64,000 nucleotides of DNA from Klugiella xanthotipulae (GTDB lineage Bacteria > Actinomycetota > Actinomycetes > Actinomycetales > Microbacteriaceae). Position numbers and translations under genes: made by a program. The stretch covers positions 868,001 to 932,000 of the forward strand of contig NZ_VFPN01000001.1 in the NCBI RefSeq assembly GCF_006716695.1, in the 5' to 3' direction. Shown here in pieces: positions 31,906-41,212 of the stretch (position 1 is the first letter of the stretch; the number at the start of each line of letters is the position of its first letter). Under the pieces are notes generated by a model, which had not been told where the DNA came from, did no database searches, and saw nothing but the letters and a program-made list of their open reading frames with translations.

Positions 31906-34398
31906 TTAGCTCAGCTCACCCCGGCGCGCCCGCACGAGCAGGAATCGCCCAGCCACGAGGGCCAGCAGGGCAGCACTCAGGAGGGCAGTTACCCCACCGA
32001 GCCCGGTCACGGCGAGGCCGACCGCGGTCGGCGCTGGTGCCGGGGCACCCGCGGCTCCCCCCGTTACGTTGCCTGCCGCACCGCCGGATTCTCCCACACC
32101 CGGCGTCGTCACGGCCTCATAGGTGAAGCTCACCGCGTTGGAGGCGGCGGGAGTAATTCCCGCAAACGCCACGGCAAACGGTGACAGCTGGAGGGCCGAA
32201 TCGGTGGGCCCGTTGACGACCACGTCAACAACACCCGCACCGTGTGCCGGGGTCACCACCGTGATCTCGGTGTCGCTGACCACCGTGACGTTGGTTGCGG
32301 GGAGGCCGTCGAAGGTGACAGAGACGGCGGTCTCAAACCCACTTCCCGTCGCGGTGACAACGGTGCCGCCCGTCGCCGGGCCGCTATCGGGGGTGATACT
32401 GCCGAGCACCGGCTGCACCACCGTCACATATTCGTACCCGCCAGTGAGGACGCTATTTCCGCACTCCACGCTGCCGGTGACGGTCACATTGACGAGGCCA
32501 GCACTGCCCGCAGGGACCACTGCCGAGATACTGGTGTCGGTGACGACCACAAAGCTGGTGGCCGGCTCGCTGCCAAACAGGACATCCACCGCACCCGTGA
32601 AGCAGGTGCCCGTGATCGTCACGGTTTCGCCGCCCGCCTCCGAGCCGGTCGCCGGCAGGATGCCGGTCACGGCCAGTGGTGCGAAGAACGTAAACTCGGC
32701 GGGTGCCGACTCCCCGTTGGCGTCGGTCACCGTAACGTCAACCGTGCCCGCAGCGTGCGCCGCCGTCTCAAAGGTGATCTCGGTATCGCTGACGGTCGTG
32801 AACGCGGCAACAGCGGTGCCGCCAACCGCTACCGCGGTCGCAGCGCCCAGGCGTTCACCCGTGATCGTCACGAGGGTTCCGCCGTCGATTGTGCCGCGTG
32901 TGGGCGACAGGCTCGTGATAGCGGGGGCCTCGACGACCGGGGCGGCCACAAAGGTGAAGGATGACGTGGCCGACTCATCGCTGGCATCCCGCACCCGCAC
33001 AACGACGCTCCCGGGCGCGTGCGCCTCGGTCACAAACGTCAATGAGGTGTCGGTTAGCAGCGAAAACTGTGCCACCGCCGTGCCGTCTACCGTCACCTCC
33101 TGGATGCCGTCCAGGTTGGTTCCCGTCACCGTCACGGTGGTACCGCCCGTGTCGGGACCTTCAGTGGGCGAGATGCCCGTGATGGTCGGGACAGCCGGAA
33201 CCGTTGCGGTGTAGGTGAAGGATCCCGCCAGGGTCGCCCCCGAACCGCACTCGCCGGTCGTCGCGACGCTCACATCAACCGTGCCCGTGCCCGCGGGGGT
33301 CTCCGCGGTGAGGGTGGAGTCGGTGAGCACGCTGTAGGAGACCGCGGGCGTGCCGCCAAAGGTGACACCCGTCGCCCCCACAAAGCAGGTGCCCGTAATT
33401 GTCACGGTGGTTCCACCCGCATCGCTGCCCGAACCGGGGCTGACACCGGTGACGGAGGCAACCGGGTGGTAGGTAAACAGGCCCGCGTTGCTGGTGCCGT
33501 GCGTGGTCGTCACGACCACATCCACCGGGCCCGCGGCATGACTCGGCGTGGTGACGGTGAGCGAGGTATCCGTGACCCCCGTGAGGCCCGTGGCGGCGAT
33601 GCCGTCAACGGTCACACCCGTAACGTCGGCCAGGTTCTCGCCGGTGATCGTGACGTCGCTGCCGCCGCCGACCGGTCCGCGATCCGGCGTAAGACTGGTC
33701 ACGACGGGCGGATCAACGACCGGTACGGGAGCCTCGTAGGTGAAAGCGTTGGGCAGGGTGGCGAAGGTGCAGCCCGGGCCGCCCACCACCTGAACCGGCA
33801 CGGTGCCCGACCCGGCGGGTGTCACCGCGGTGATCTGCGTGTCACTGTCAACCACAAAACTCGCCGCGGACGTCAACTCGAAGATAACCGCCTCCGCGTC
33901 GGTGAAACATTCGCCCGTGAGGATGACGGTGGTACCGCCGGCCTCGTCGCCCGTGGCCGGCGAGACCGACCCCAGAATCGTGTCTCCGGCAAACGGGGTG
34001 ATCCCGGATGGTGCTGCCGCGGCTGCGGCGACCGGCACGGGCGGCCCGGCAACGGGTGCCTCGGCAGGGCTCTCCACCGCTACGGGATCCGCGACGGGTG
34101 GTGTCTCAACCGCGGCCGGAGCGGAGTCCTCGGGCACTGCCTCCCCCACGGGCAGTGCCTCGGGTGCGGTATCAGCCGCGGGCGGTGCGGCCTGTACCTC
34201 CTCGGCGACCGACTGGCCGTCGATCACGTCGCCGTCAGTGGCGTAGGCGGGAAGTGATAGGCTCCCGCATCCCAGCGCAAGCACCGCGACGAGAGCAGGA
34301 TATGTGAGTCTTCGGGAACCCGAGCGCGAGCGGTGTGGCGTATCCGCTGTGGCTGGTGCCCGTCCGTGATGCTGAGCAAGATGCGTTCTATTGTGCAC
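31906..34398 (-). CDS. Cell-wall surface protein with seven IPT/TIG repeats and LAVTG sorting signal
   Basis: About 830 residues. A signal peptide (YPALVAVLALGCGSLSLPAYA) is followed by an Ala/Pro/Glu-rich region and seven IPT/TIG domains with repeated starts such as VSPATGDEAGGTTV, LTPDRGPVGGGSDV, ISPTEGPDTGGTTV, LSPTRGTIDGGTLV and ITPDSGPATGGTVV. Alternating repeats carry TGTCF or TGENL-type ends. The C-terminus is LAVTG, a hydrophobic helix and RARRGELS, i.e. an LAxTG signal as used by class E sortases. The GTG at 34398 has AAGGGGG upstream. A structural or adhesive role is likely; no sortase of that class is in the window. Confidence 0.85.
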   Translation of the reverse strand: MHNRTHLAQHHGRAPATADTPHRSRSGSRRLTYPALVAVLALGCGSLSLPAYATDGDVIDGQSVAEEVQAAPPAADTAPEALPVGEAVPEDSAPAAVETPPVADPVAVESPAEAPVAGPPVPVAAAAAAPSGITPFAGDTILGSVSPATGDEAGGTTVILTGECFTDAEAVIFELTSAASFVVDSDTQITAVTPAGSGTVPVQVVGGPGCTFATLPNAFTYEAPVPVVDPPVVTSLTPDRGPVGGGSDVTITGENLADVTGVTVDGIAATGLTGVTDTSLTVTTPSHAAGPVDVVVTTTHGTSNAGLFTYHPVASVTGVSPGSGSDAGGTTVTITGTCFVGATGVTFGGTPAVSYSVLTDSTLTAETPAGTGTVDVSVATTGECGSGATLAGSFTYTATVPAVPTITGISPTEGPDTGGTTVTVTGTNLDGIQEVTVDGTAVAQFSLLTDTSLTFVTEAHAPGSVVVRVRDASDESATSSFTFVAAPVVEAPAITSLSPTRGTIDGGTLVTITGERLGAATAVAVGGTAVAAFTTVSDTEITFETAAHAAGTVDVTVTDANGESAPAEFTFFAPLAVTGILPATGSEAGGETVTITGTCFTGAVDVLFGSEPATSFVVVTDTSISAVVPAGSAGLVNVTVTGSVECGNSVLTGGYEYVTVVQPVLGSITPDSGPATGGTVVTATGSGFETAVSVTFDGLPATNVTVVSDTEITVVTPAHGAGVVDVVVNGPTDSALQLSPFAVAFAGITPAASNAVSFTYEAVTTPGVGESGGAAGNVTGGAAGAPAPAPTAVGLAVTGLGGVTALLSAALLALVAGRFLLVRARRGELS

Positions 34399-34647
34399 AG
34401 TAAGCCCCCCTTGAGCTAGATCTGTGCCGGAGTTACATGGTCTACACGCCGATGTGTCCCCCGACACCTGTAACATTCCTGAGCCTAGGCCTCGGGAAGC
34501 GTGGGGGTCAAGTCGGCACCCGGGGCCGCGACCACCCCCGACAACTTACATACCATAAAGGGAATATAACAGCCCTTTCGAGGCCGAAAAAGGGAGCGAA
34601 TAAGAGGACCGGGTTTCCGGTTCACATCTTTTGCGGCATATGATTCC

Positions 34648-35787
34648 TCAGCGCAGTGAGAAGCCCAGAATCTTCACCAGAGCCTCCACCACACGAGCCA
34701 GGTCTGCCTCACCTACAGACTCGTTCCAGGTCAGTCGCACGGCCGAGGATGCGAGCTCAGCAGGCACCCCCATCGCACGCAGCACGGGTGATGGGTCGGT
34801 TCGGCCCGCCGCACAGGCCGAACCGGAGGAACACTCAATCCCCGCAGCATCCAACCCCACCAGCACCGACTCGCCGCTCACCCCGGGGAAACACCAGGAG
34901 GTGTGGCCGGGGAGGCGGTTCACCGGATCACCCGTGAGTCTGGCATCCGGCAGGCGCTGGCGCACATCCGCGATGAATGCATCCCGCCGGGCGGCCAGCA
35001 AAGCGGCCCGCTCCGCGAGCGTGGGCGTCGCGCGTTGCACGGCTGCACCCAGCCCCACGATTCCGGCCACATTCTGGGTACCCGAGCGGGCACCACCCTC
35101 CTGCCCGCCCCCGTGGATGAGCGGCTCACTGTGCAGGCCACGCCGCACCACGAGCACCCCGACACCCTGCGGCGCACCCAGTTTGTGACCCGAGAGACTC
35201 AGCGCGTCAACCCCGAGTTCCCGCACGGAGACGGGAATCGCACCGAACGCCTGCACGGCATCCGTGTGGCAGGGCACACCCGCGGCCCGTGCCAGGGCAG
35301 AGATAGCCGCAACGGGCTGCACCGTTCCGACCTCGTTATTGGCCAGGCCAACGGAGACGAGGGTGGCCTCGGGGGACTCTCGGAGGGCCAGGGCGACGGT
35401 GGCTGGATCAACGCGACCCACGGCATCCACCGGCACCAGCGTGGTACGGAACCCGTGGAATCGCTCCAGGTAGCGGCACGATTCGAGCACCGAGGGGTGC
35501 TCAACTGCCGTCGTGATGATGTGTCCGCCCCGCGGCCGGGCAAGCGCAATACCCTTAATCGCGAGGTTGTTGGCTTCGGTGCCGCCCGAGGTGAAGACGA
35601 GGTCGGCGGGCCGGGCCTCCAGGGCGGCGGCAACCGTGGCTCGTGCCCACTCGACCGCCTCACGCGCCCGACGACCGGTCGTGTGCACACTCGAGGGGTT
35701 CCCCTGTTCCTCGGCCAGGTATGGCCAAAGGGCACGCAGCACCTCGGGGTGCACGGGAGCACCCGCGGCGGTATCCAGGAAGAGCAC
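34648..35787 (-). CDS. Cysteine desulfurase (NifS/IscS-like) of the NAD operon
   Basis: About 379-residue PLP enzyme removing sulfur from cysteine. Visible motifs: VLFLDTAAGAPVHPEV start, FTSGGTEANNLAIKG, HTDAVQAFG, PLP lysine in SLSGHKLGAPQGVGVL, and the persulfide cysteine in ECSSGSACAAG. GTG at 35787 is one base past the nadC stop with GGGGG just upstream. Its place after nadA-nadC suggests it supplies sulfur for the [4Fe-4S] cluster of quinolinate synthase, as known for nad-linked desulfurases. Confidence 0.9.
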   Translation of the reverse strand: MLFLDTAAGAPVHPEVLRALWPYLAEEQGNPSSVHTTGRRAREAVEWARATVAAALEARPADLVFTSGGTEANNLAIKGIALARPRGGHIITTAVEHPSVLESCRYLERFHGFRTTLVPVDAVGRVDPATVALALRESPEATLVSVGLANNEVGTVQPVAAISALARAAGVPCHTDAVQAFGAIPVSVRELGVDALSLSGHKLGAPQGVGVLVVRRGLHSEPLIHGGGQEGGARSGTQNVAGIVGLGAAVQRATPTLAERAALLAARRDAFIADVRQRLPDARLTGDPVNRLPGHTSWCFPGVSGESVLVGLDAAGIECSSGSACAAGRTDPSPVLRAMGVPAELASSAVRLTWNESVGEADLARVVEALVKILGFSLR

Positions 35788-35788
35788 G

Positions 35789-36697
35789 CTAGCCCCCGGC
35801 GGAATGAGCGGCGCGGATACCACCGGAGGGCGCACCCGGCTCCACCTCAATGGTGATGTCAAGACCCAGATCGAGACTGGGCGCGCTGTGGGTGAGCGCG
35901 CCCACCGAAATGACGTCAACGCCGGTTGCCGCAACCCCGGCTACTGTTTCCAGGGTGATGCCCCCGCTCGCCTCAACAACTGCGCGGCCAGCCACCAGCG
36001 CCACCCCGGCCCGCAGCTCATCACACGAAAAATTATCGAGCATGATCGTGTCGATACCCGCGGCGAGCACCTCCTCAATCTGATCGAGACGGTCAACCTC
36101 CACCTCAATGTGGGTCGTGTGACCGACCCTCTCCCGGATACCACGCAGCGCCGCCGTGACCGTCTCCCCGCTGGACTCGCGTAGCACCGCAAGATGGTTG
36201 TCCTTCACCATCACCGCGTCTGACAGGCCAAAACGGTGATTATGCCCACCGCCACAGCGCACCGCATACTTCTCGGCCGCACGCAGCCCGGGGGTAGTCT
36301 TACGCGTGTCCGTAATCCGGGCCCGCGTGCCGGCCACCTCGGCCACGTAGGCGGCCGTGAGCGTGGAGATTCCGCTGAGATGCTGCACAAAATTGAGGGC
36401 AACCCGCTCGGCGGTGAGGAGCGGCCGTGCCGGGCCGGTTACCGTTGCGAGCACATCCTCGGCGGTAAAAGCCCGGCCGTCAGGCCGGTGGAGGTCCACC
36501 CGCAGCCGCGGGTCGGCCGCACGGAAGGCCGCCGCCCAGATCTCACCACCGCTCAGCACACCGCCCACACGGGCCACCAGCTGGGCGGTGGCCACGGCAT
36601 CCGCGGGGATGACAGACTCGGCCGTGATATCGCCCCAGGGCGCGTCCTCCCGCAGGGCGTCACGAACGAGGGTGCTGATGTGGTCGGCGGTGAGCAC
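35789..36697 (-). CDS. nadC: Nicotinate-nucleotide pyrophosphorylase (quinolinate phosphoribosyltransferase)
   Basis: 302-residue enzyme making nicotinate mononucleotide from quinolinate and PRPP. Landmarks: REDAPWGDITAESVIP, NFVQHLSGISTLTAAYV, ITDTRKTTPGLRAAEKYAVRCGGGHNHR, VMVKDNH, EVEVDRLDQIEE, IMLDNFS and SGGITLETV. GTG at 36697 has AGGAGG 7 bases upstream; the frame upstream of it overlaps nadA and is not coding. Second gene of the nadA-nadC-desulfurase operon. Confidence 0.96.
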   Translation of the reverse strand: MLTADHISTLVRDALREDAPWGDITAESVIPADAVATAQLVARVGGVLSGGEIWAAAFRAADPRLRVDLHRPDGRAFTAEDVLATVTGPARPLLTAERVALNFVQHLSGISTLTAAYVAEVAGTRARITDTRKTTPGLRAAEKYAVRCGGGHNHRFGLSDAVMVKDNHLAVLRESSGETVTAALRGIRERVGHTTHIEVEVDRLDQIEEVLAAGIDTIMLDNFSCDELRAGVALVAGRAVVEASGGITLETVAGVAATGVDVISVGALTHSAPSLDLGLDITIEVEPGAPSGGIRAAHSAGG

Positions 36698-36764
36698 GGT
36701 GAATCCTCCTAGAGAGTTATGGATGTGGCCGGGGAAATCTCGGCGCGGCTGCCGACCGCCAGGG

Positions 36765-38033
36765 TCATGGCTGGACCGCCAGCATCCGCCGCAGGGCGAG
36801 CAGTGCGCCGGAGGACACCTCATCCGCAACCCGGATGCGGTTGACCGTCTCGCCCTCAACGAGTTGTTCAAGCACCCAGGCCAGGTAGCCGGGGTGGATG
36901 CGGTACATGGTCGAGCAGGGGCAGACAACCGGGTCCAGACAGAAGATGGTGTGCTGCGGGTACCGCGTGGCGAGTCGCTGGACCAGGTTGATCTCGGTTC
37001 CCACCGCGAATATGCCGCCGTCGGGGGCGGCCACGATGGCCCTCGTGATGTAGTCGGTCGAGCCGTTCTCATCGGCGGCATCCACCACCTCAACGGGGCA
37101 CTCGGGGTGCACGATCACCCGCACGCCGGGGTGTTCAGCCCGTGCCGCCGCGATCTGTTCAACCGTGAAGCGCCGGTGCACCGAGCAGAAGCCGTTCCAC
37201 AGGATCACCCGGGCCTGGATGAGCGCGGTTTCGCTATTCCCGCCGAGCGGTAACCTCGGGTTCCACATCGACATACTGTCCAGCGGTACCCCCATCGCCT
37301 TGGCGGTGTTACGGCCAAGGTGCTGATCGGGAAAAAACACCACCCGCTGCCCACGCTCAAAGGCCCAGGTGAGCACTGCCCGCGCGTTGGAGGAGGTGCA
37401 CACGATACCGCCGCGCCGCCCGCAAAAATCTTTAATCGCGGCCGACGAGTTCATATAGGTCACCGGGATAACGGGCACCCGGCCCGCGGCATCCGCCGCC
37501 GTACCGTACAGGGCTTCGAGTTCTGCCCAGCAGTCCTCCACCTCGGCGATACTCGCCATATCGGCCATCGAACACCCGGCCGCGAGGTTGGGGAGGATCA
37601 CCGCCTGATCCGTTCCAGAGAGAATGTCGGCGGTCTCAGCCATAAAGTGAACACCACAGAAGATAATCGCCTCAGCCGCGGGACGGGTGGCCGCGGCCCG
37701 AGCGAGTTGGAACGAGTCCCCCACCACATCCGCGTAGCGGATCACCTCATCGCGCTGGTAGAAGTGCCCCAGGATGAGCGCGCGGTTTCCGAGGGTGGCT
37801 TTCGCCGCGCGGATGCGCCGGTCGAGCTCCTCGGGTGACGCCGCGGCGTACTCCTCGGGCAGTCGGCCCTGGCGCGGCATCCCGAGCGGGGCAGGATCGG
37901 CCACGGAGGCACCGGGGCCGTAGGTGGGCGCGGGGCGGGCATCCACGGTCCAGGGGTCGCTGGCAAGGTCGGCACCACAGTTGCGTACGGACGTGGCAGC
38001 GCTGCCACGGATGAGATCGTTAACGGACGTCAC
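36765..38033 (-). CDS. nadA: Quinolinate synthase
   Basis: 422-residue [4Fe-4S] enzyme condensing iminoaspartate with dihydroxyacetone phosphate. It has the NadA segments ALILGHFYQRDEVIRYADVVGDSF, FCGVHFMAETADIL, LPNLAAGCSMADMA, VCTSSNARAVL, FFPDQHLGRNTA, HPECPVEVVDAAD and the Cys-rich CLDPVVCPCSTMYRIHP. GTG at 38033 has GGAGG 8 bases upstream. A palindromic operator lies 45-65 bases upstream. No aspartate oxidase gene (nadB) follows, unlike many actinobacterial nadA-nadB-nadC operons. Confidence 0.96.
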   Translation of the reverse strand: MTSVNDLIRGSAATSVRNCGADLASDPWTVDARPAPTYGPGASVADPAPLGMPRQGRLPEEYAAASPEELDRRIRAAKATLGNRALILGHFYQRDEVIRYADVVGDSFQLARAAATRPAAEAIIFCGVHFMAETADILSGTDQAVILPNLAAGCSMADMASIAEVEDCWAELEALYGTAADAAGRVPVIPVTYMNSSAAIKDFCGRRGGIVCTSSNARAVLTWAFERGQRVVFFPDQHLGRNTAKAMGVPLDSMSMWNPRLPLGGNSETALIQARVILWNGFCSVHRRFTVEQIAAARAEHPGVRVIVHPECPVEVVDAADENGSTDYITRAIVAAPDGGIFAVGTEINLVQRLATRYPQHTIFCLDPVVCPCSTMYRIHPGYLAWVLEQLVEGETVNRIRVADEVSSGALLALRRMLAVQP

Positions 38034-38077
38034 TGTGCGCTCCTCCTGCCGGCCGCATTCGACCCACCCACCTCACC

Positions 38078-38098
38078 TTACGGTCATAATGACCTTAA
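38078..38098. promoter_or_regulatory. Palindromic operator upstream of nadA
   Basis: Core GGTCATAATGACC (38082-38094), a 6-1-6 inverted repeat, extended by TTA/TAA on the outside with one mismatched pair between. It sits in the 88-base gap between the NrtR-like gene and nadA, the expected place for a NAD-repressor site. Which protein binds it is inferred. Confidence 0.7.
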
Positions 38099-38121
38099 GC
38101 CAACTTCTAGTTCCTCACGGG

Positions 38122-39021
38122 CTACCCGAGCTCCCGCGGACTGCCAAGGACCCCGCCCGCATCCGCTACAAAGCGGTACAGCTTGGCCGGTCGGTAGCTC
38201 ACACCCGTTTCCGTCTCCCCCGTCTCCACCAGGTTGCCCGAGGCGAGAACCTGGCGGCGAAAGTTCGCGGCATCCACCGAACGCCCCACAATCGCCTCGT
38301 GCACGGCCCGCAACTGCGCGAGCGTAAACGTCTCGCCCACAAATCGGTACGCCACGGTCGAGTACTCCGTCTTATTGCGTAGCCGCCACAGGGCGTAGCG
38401 CACGATCTCTGCGTGATCGAAGGCGAGCGGGGGAAGCTCATCGGCCGAGAACCAGCCCACGTTCTCACGCACCCGGTCCGGGCTAGTCGCCGCGGTGTCG
38501 CCCGCATCGCTGTCGCTCAGGAGTGCCCAATAGACAATCGTGACCACCCGCTGATCGGAAGCGGACCGCTGCGGCTCACCACAAGCGTACAGTTGCTCCA
38601 GGTACTCGGGATGCGCCCCGGTCGTATCGCCGAGCGTACGTCGCGAGGTATCCAGCAGCGATTCATTCCACCTCAGCGGTCCGCCGGGCAGCGCCCACAG
38701 CCCACGAAAGGGCTCCCGGATGCGCCGAACCAGCGGCAACCACAGCGTGACAGATGTGGATGGGCGGGGCCCGGCATCCGCACCCTCCAGCCCCGCACGA
38801 ACCCGGCCACCGGCCCGAGCGTCCTGGGCCGGTGGCGCGAGCGAAAACGCCACCGTCGAGACAGCCACCTGCGGCGGCAGCAGACGCCGCTCGTTCACGT
38901 TAGCGGCGGGATATCGAGTCACGAGTTCCTTCGGGTTGAACGGAAGCCCCTCCTCCAGGGGCTTCACCGTACTGAAACTGTAACGGTTGCGCCGGATAAC
39001 GACACGGACACATCTGTCCAT
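38122..39021 (-). CDS. NrtR-like Nudix-domain transcriptional regulator of NAD synthesis
   Basis: About 299 residues. The N-terminal Nudix-like domain (residues ~45-215) has the box GGPLRWNESLLDTSRRTLGDTTG, where the consensus REUxEE is RTLGDT, so the catalytic glutamates are lost, as in NrtR sensors that bind ADP-ribose without hydrolysing it. The C-terminal ~75 residues (FTLAQLRAVHEAIVGRSVDAANFRRQVL...ETGVSYRPAKLYRF) are the NrtR winged helix. It lies directly upstream of nadA on the same strand with a palindrome between. Start is uncertain: ATG 39021, ATG 39066 or GTG 38967, none with a good SD. Confidence 0.85.
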   Translation of the reverse strand: MDRCVRVVIRRNRYSFSTVKPLEEGLPFNPKELVTRYPAANVNERRLLPPQVAVSTVAFSLAPPAQDARAGGRVRAGLEGADAGPRPSTSVTLWLPLVRRIREPFRGLWALPGGPLRWNESLLDTSRRTLGDTTGAHPEYLEQLYACGEPQRSASDQRVVTIVYWALLSDSDAGDTAATSPDRVRENVGWFSADELPPLAFDHAEIVRYALWRLRNKTEYSTVAYRFVGETFTLAQLRAVHEAIVGRSVDAANFRRQVLASGNLVETGETETGVSYRPAKLYRFVADAGGVLGSPRELG

Positions 39022-39115
39022 TGCTCGCGAAGAGCCCGAAACCACCCTACTCGGCCGCATACACACGAGTGGCCCCGCCCAGGAATCCCGGGCGGGGCCA
39101 CTCGTTACTCAGCTG

Positions 39116-40804
39116 TTAGCCGTTGGTGAGCACGAAGGTGGTGTGCTCGTTGTTGGCCACGAGGCGCGCGTTGTTGGCGGGCATCAGGGCCTTGACCCAG
39201 GTCTTCACGCTCTTGGTGTTTCCCGCACCGAGCTGACCGTAGCATCCGTTTCCGGCCGACCACACGGTGCCGTCCTTGCGGACGATGTGCGTGGAGGTGG
39301 GACCCGCAACACCGTTGGCCACATTGGTGAGACCGATGTTGGTGGGGGTCTTGACGGTGTTGCAGTTACCGTTTCCGGCGTTTCCACACGGGTTGTTACC
39401 CCAGAAGAACGCGTTTCCATCGCCCTTGATCGCCAGCACGCTTCCACCGGGCGAGGGGAAGTGGTTGATTCGGGTAAACCCGCCACCAATCGTGAGCTTG
39501 ACGGGTGTGCGCTGGTTGGTGCAGTTACCCGTACCCAGGCGGTAGTAGCTACCATCGCCCCAGCTCCAGATGTTGCCAGCCTCGTCAATGGCAAAACCGC
39601 TTGCCCAACCGGCGCAGACGTAAACCATGCGACCCGCACCCGGGAAGTTGAGCTTCGTGGGCGTGGTGACATACTCAGCCTTAGTGCTGCCAATACCCAG
39701 GCCGTACCCGCAGTAGTTGTAGCCCCAGGTCCAGACCGTGCCATCTTCCTTGAGCGCGAGCCCGTTGTACTGGGAGAGCGACAGCTGCTTGACTCCGGAG
39801 GAGAGCGAGGGGTGGATGAGCGTGGGGGTTGTGATGGCCTCATTCAGCGGTCGGGTGGCGACCGTCACGTAAGCGTAGTTCTTGCCCCAGGCATATGCCC
39901 CACCGGTGGAGCTCACGGCACCGACACTGTAGTACCCGCTTGCCAGCGACTTGTAAGTGATGGGCGACGGCACCTTGGTCGGCACAAAATATGACTTGGA
40001 GTTACCCGAGTTGAACTGACCGTTGAGACCGTAGCATCCGTAACCCCAGGTGTAGATTTCCCCAGCGCGGTTGAGTAGCGTGCCGCCCTCGGCCGTGCGG
40101 GCCAGCTGGATGTCGATAATGTCCTTGGCAAAGTAGGAGACCGTGGCGGGAACAGACTGGGCACAGCTCTTGTTTCCGTTGCCGAGCGCACCATAGCAGT
40201 TGCCCTTACCGAAGGAGTAGAGCGCGCCCGCACGCTGGACCCGCAGATAAGCCGTGGCCGTGGCGGTCTGGGAGCCCTTGGTAGCGGTGGCGGTAATACG
40301 CATCACACCGTATCCGGCACCAGCCTTGATCGTGGTGGCACCACACTGACCCGATGCATCTGACACATTGGTCGCGCTCGACGAGCCAGCCGCAAAAGAG
40401 AAGGAGAGGACGCCGCTGCCCGAGGTTCCGGTGGAGGCCAGGTCTTCCTCCACCTCGGCGGGAACCCCAGCCCCCGGGGGAATCGCGTCAATCAGGAACG
40501 AGACGCTGGCACCCGCAACCGGACCAGCGGGGCTCGATACGGAGGTGACCAAGACGGCCGCCTCGTTACTGCTCGCGTTGGGAAGGTAATCATAAACAAC
40601 CTTGGTAAACGCAACCGCGAGGCCCGTCGTAGGCGGTGATGCAGCAGCAGCAGGGGCGGCGGTCGCCAGCGCAACGGCAGGAACGGACCACGCCGCAGCG
40701 GTGACCATGGTGCGCCGACTCAGACCGGAACGGCCCGTGCCCTCGCCTTCATTTGACACTGCCGTAGGCTCGAGTGGTCCGCCCGAGAAGGAATCCTTGT
40801 TCAT
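39116..40804 (-). CDS. Secreted RCC1-repeat protein with Ig-like domain
   Basis: 562 residues. N-terminal Tat-like signal (LSRRTMVTAAAWSVPAVALATAAPAAAA), an Ig-like/invasin-type domain (~55-185: VTSVSSPAGPVAGASVSFLIDAIPPGAG), then RCC1-type beta-propeller repeats (ALYSFGKGNCYGALGNGN, EIYTWGYGCYGLNGQ, TVWTWGYNYCGYGLGIG, NIWSWGDGSYYRLGTGN, AFFWGNNPCGNAGNGN, TVWSAGNGCYGQLGAGN). Repeats have an added Cys pair (NxCxG), unusual for RCC1 and suggesting extracellular disulfides. No sorting signal, so it is probably released. Function unknown, perhaps binding. Confidence 0.85.
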   Translation of the reverse strand: MNKDSFSGGPLEPTAVSNEGEGTGRSGLSRRTMVTAAAWSVPAVALATAAPAAAASPPTTGLAVAFTKVVYDYLPNASSNEAAVLVTSVSSPAGPVAGASVSFLIDAIPPGAGVPAEVEEDLASTGTSGSGVLSFSFAAGSSSATNVSDASGQCGATTIKAGAGYGVMRITATATKGSQTATATAYLRVQRAGALYSFGKGNCYGALGNGNKSCAQSVPATVSYFAKDIIDIQLARTAEGGTLLNRAGEIYTWGYGCYGLNGQFNSGNSKSYFVPTKVPSPITYKSLASGYYSVGAVSSTGGAYAWGKNYAYVTVATRPLNEAITTPTLIHPSLSSGVKQLSLSQYNGLALKEDGTVWTWGYNYCGYGLGIGSTKAEYVTTPTKLNFPGAGRMVYVCAGWASGFAIDEAGNIWSWGDGSYYRLGTGNCTNQRTPVKLTIGGGFTRINHFPSPGGSVLAIKGDGNAFFWGNNPCGNAGNGNCNTVKTPTNIGLTNVANGVAGPTSTHIVRKDGTVWSAGNGCYGQLGAGNTKSVKTWVKALMPANNARLVANNEHTTFVLTNG

Positions 40805-41212
40805 GTTTTGGCTCTTTCACTGAAGTCTCTGCCGGCTATGGTGCACAGCATCATGTCTCGACTTTTGCCACGCTGACGTCCCCTGCGTAGTAGAAGTACA
40901 CGCCCAGACTAAGACGGCCGGAGCACCCCTCCCGAGCTCAGATTCCCTGAATTTCAGGAGGTGAATCGACTCATTTCGCGTGATTAAAAAGAAAAAGCAT
41001 GATGAGAAGCGCTATTGATCCCACATGGTAGATTGTCTGACAATACTTGGTGCACAAAAAATCACCCCGCCTACCACCTGAAATTCACCCCGAATTCGAC
41101 ACCCTCCTCCCCGAGGAGCGGAATTTCCTGGAATTTCAACGCCCGGAGACCCTTGGTGCCCCTCCCAGTTCCCCCTTTCGCCCGCACCGGAAACGATGCC
41201 AGAATTGTCACT

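Noticed and set aside
32242-32964. 240-codon plus-strand frame
   Set aside because: Antisense to the repeated IPT/TIG domains; the repeats create repeated shadow sequence.
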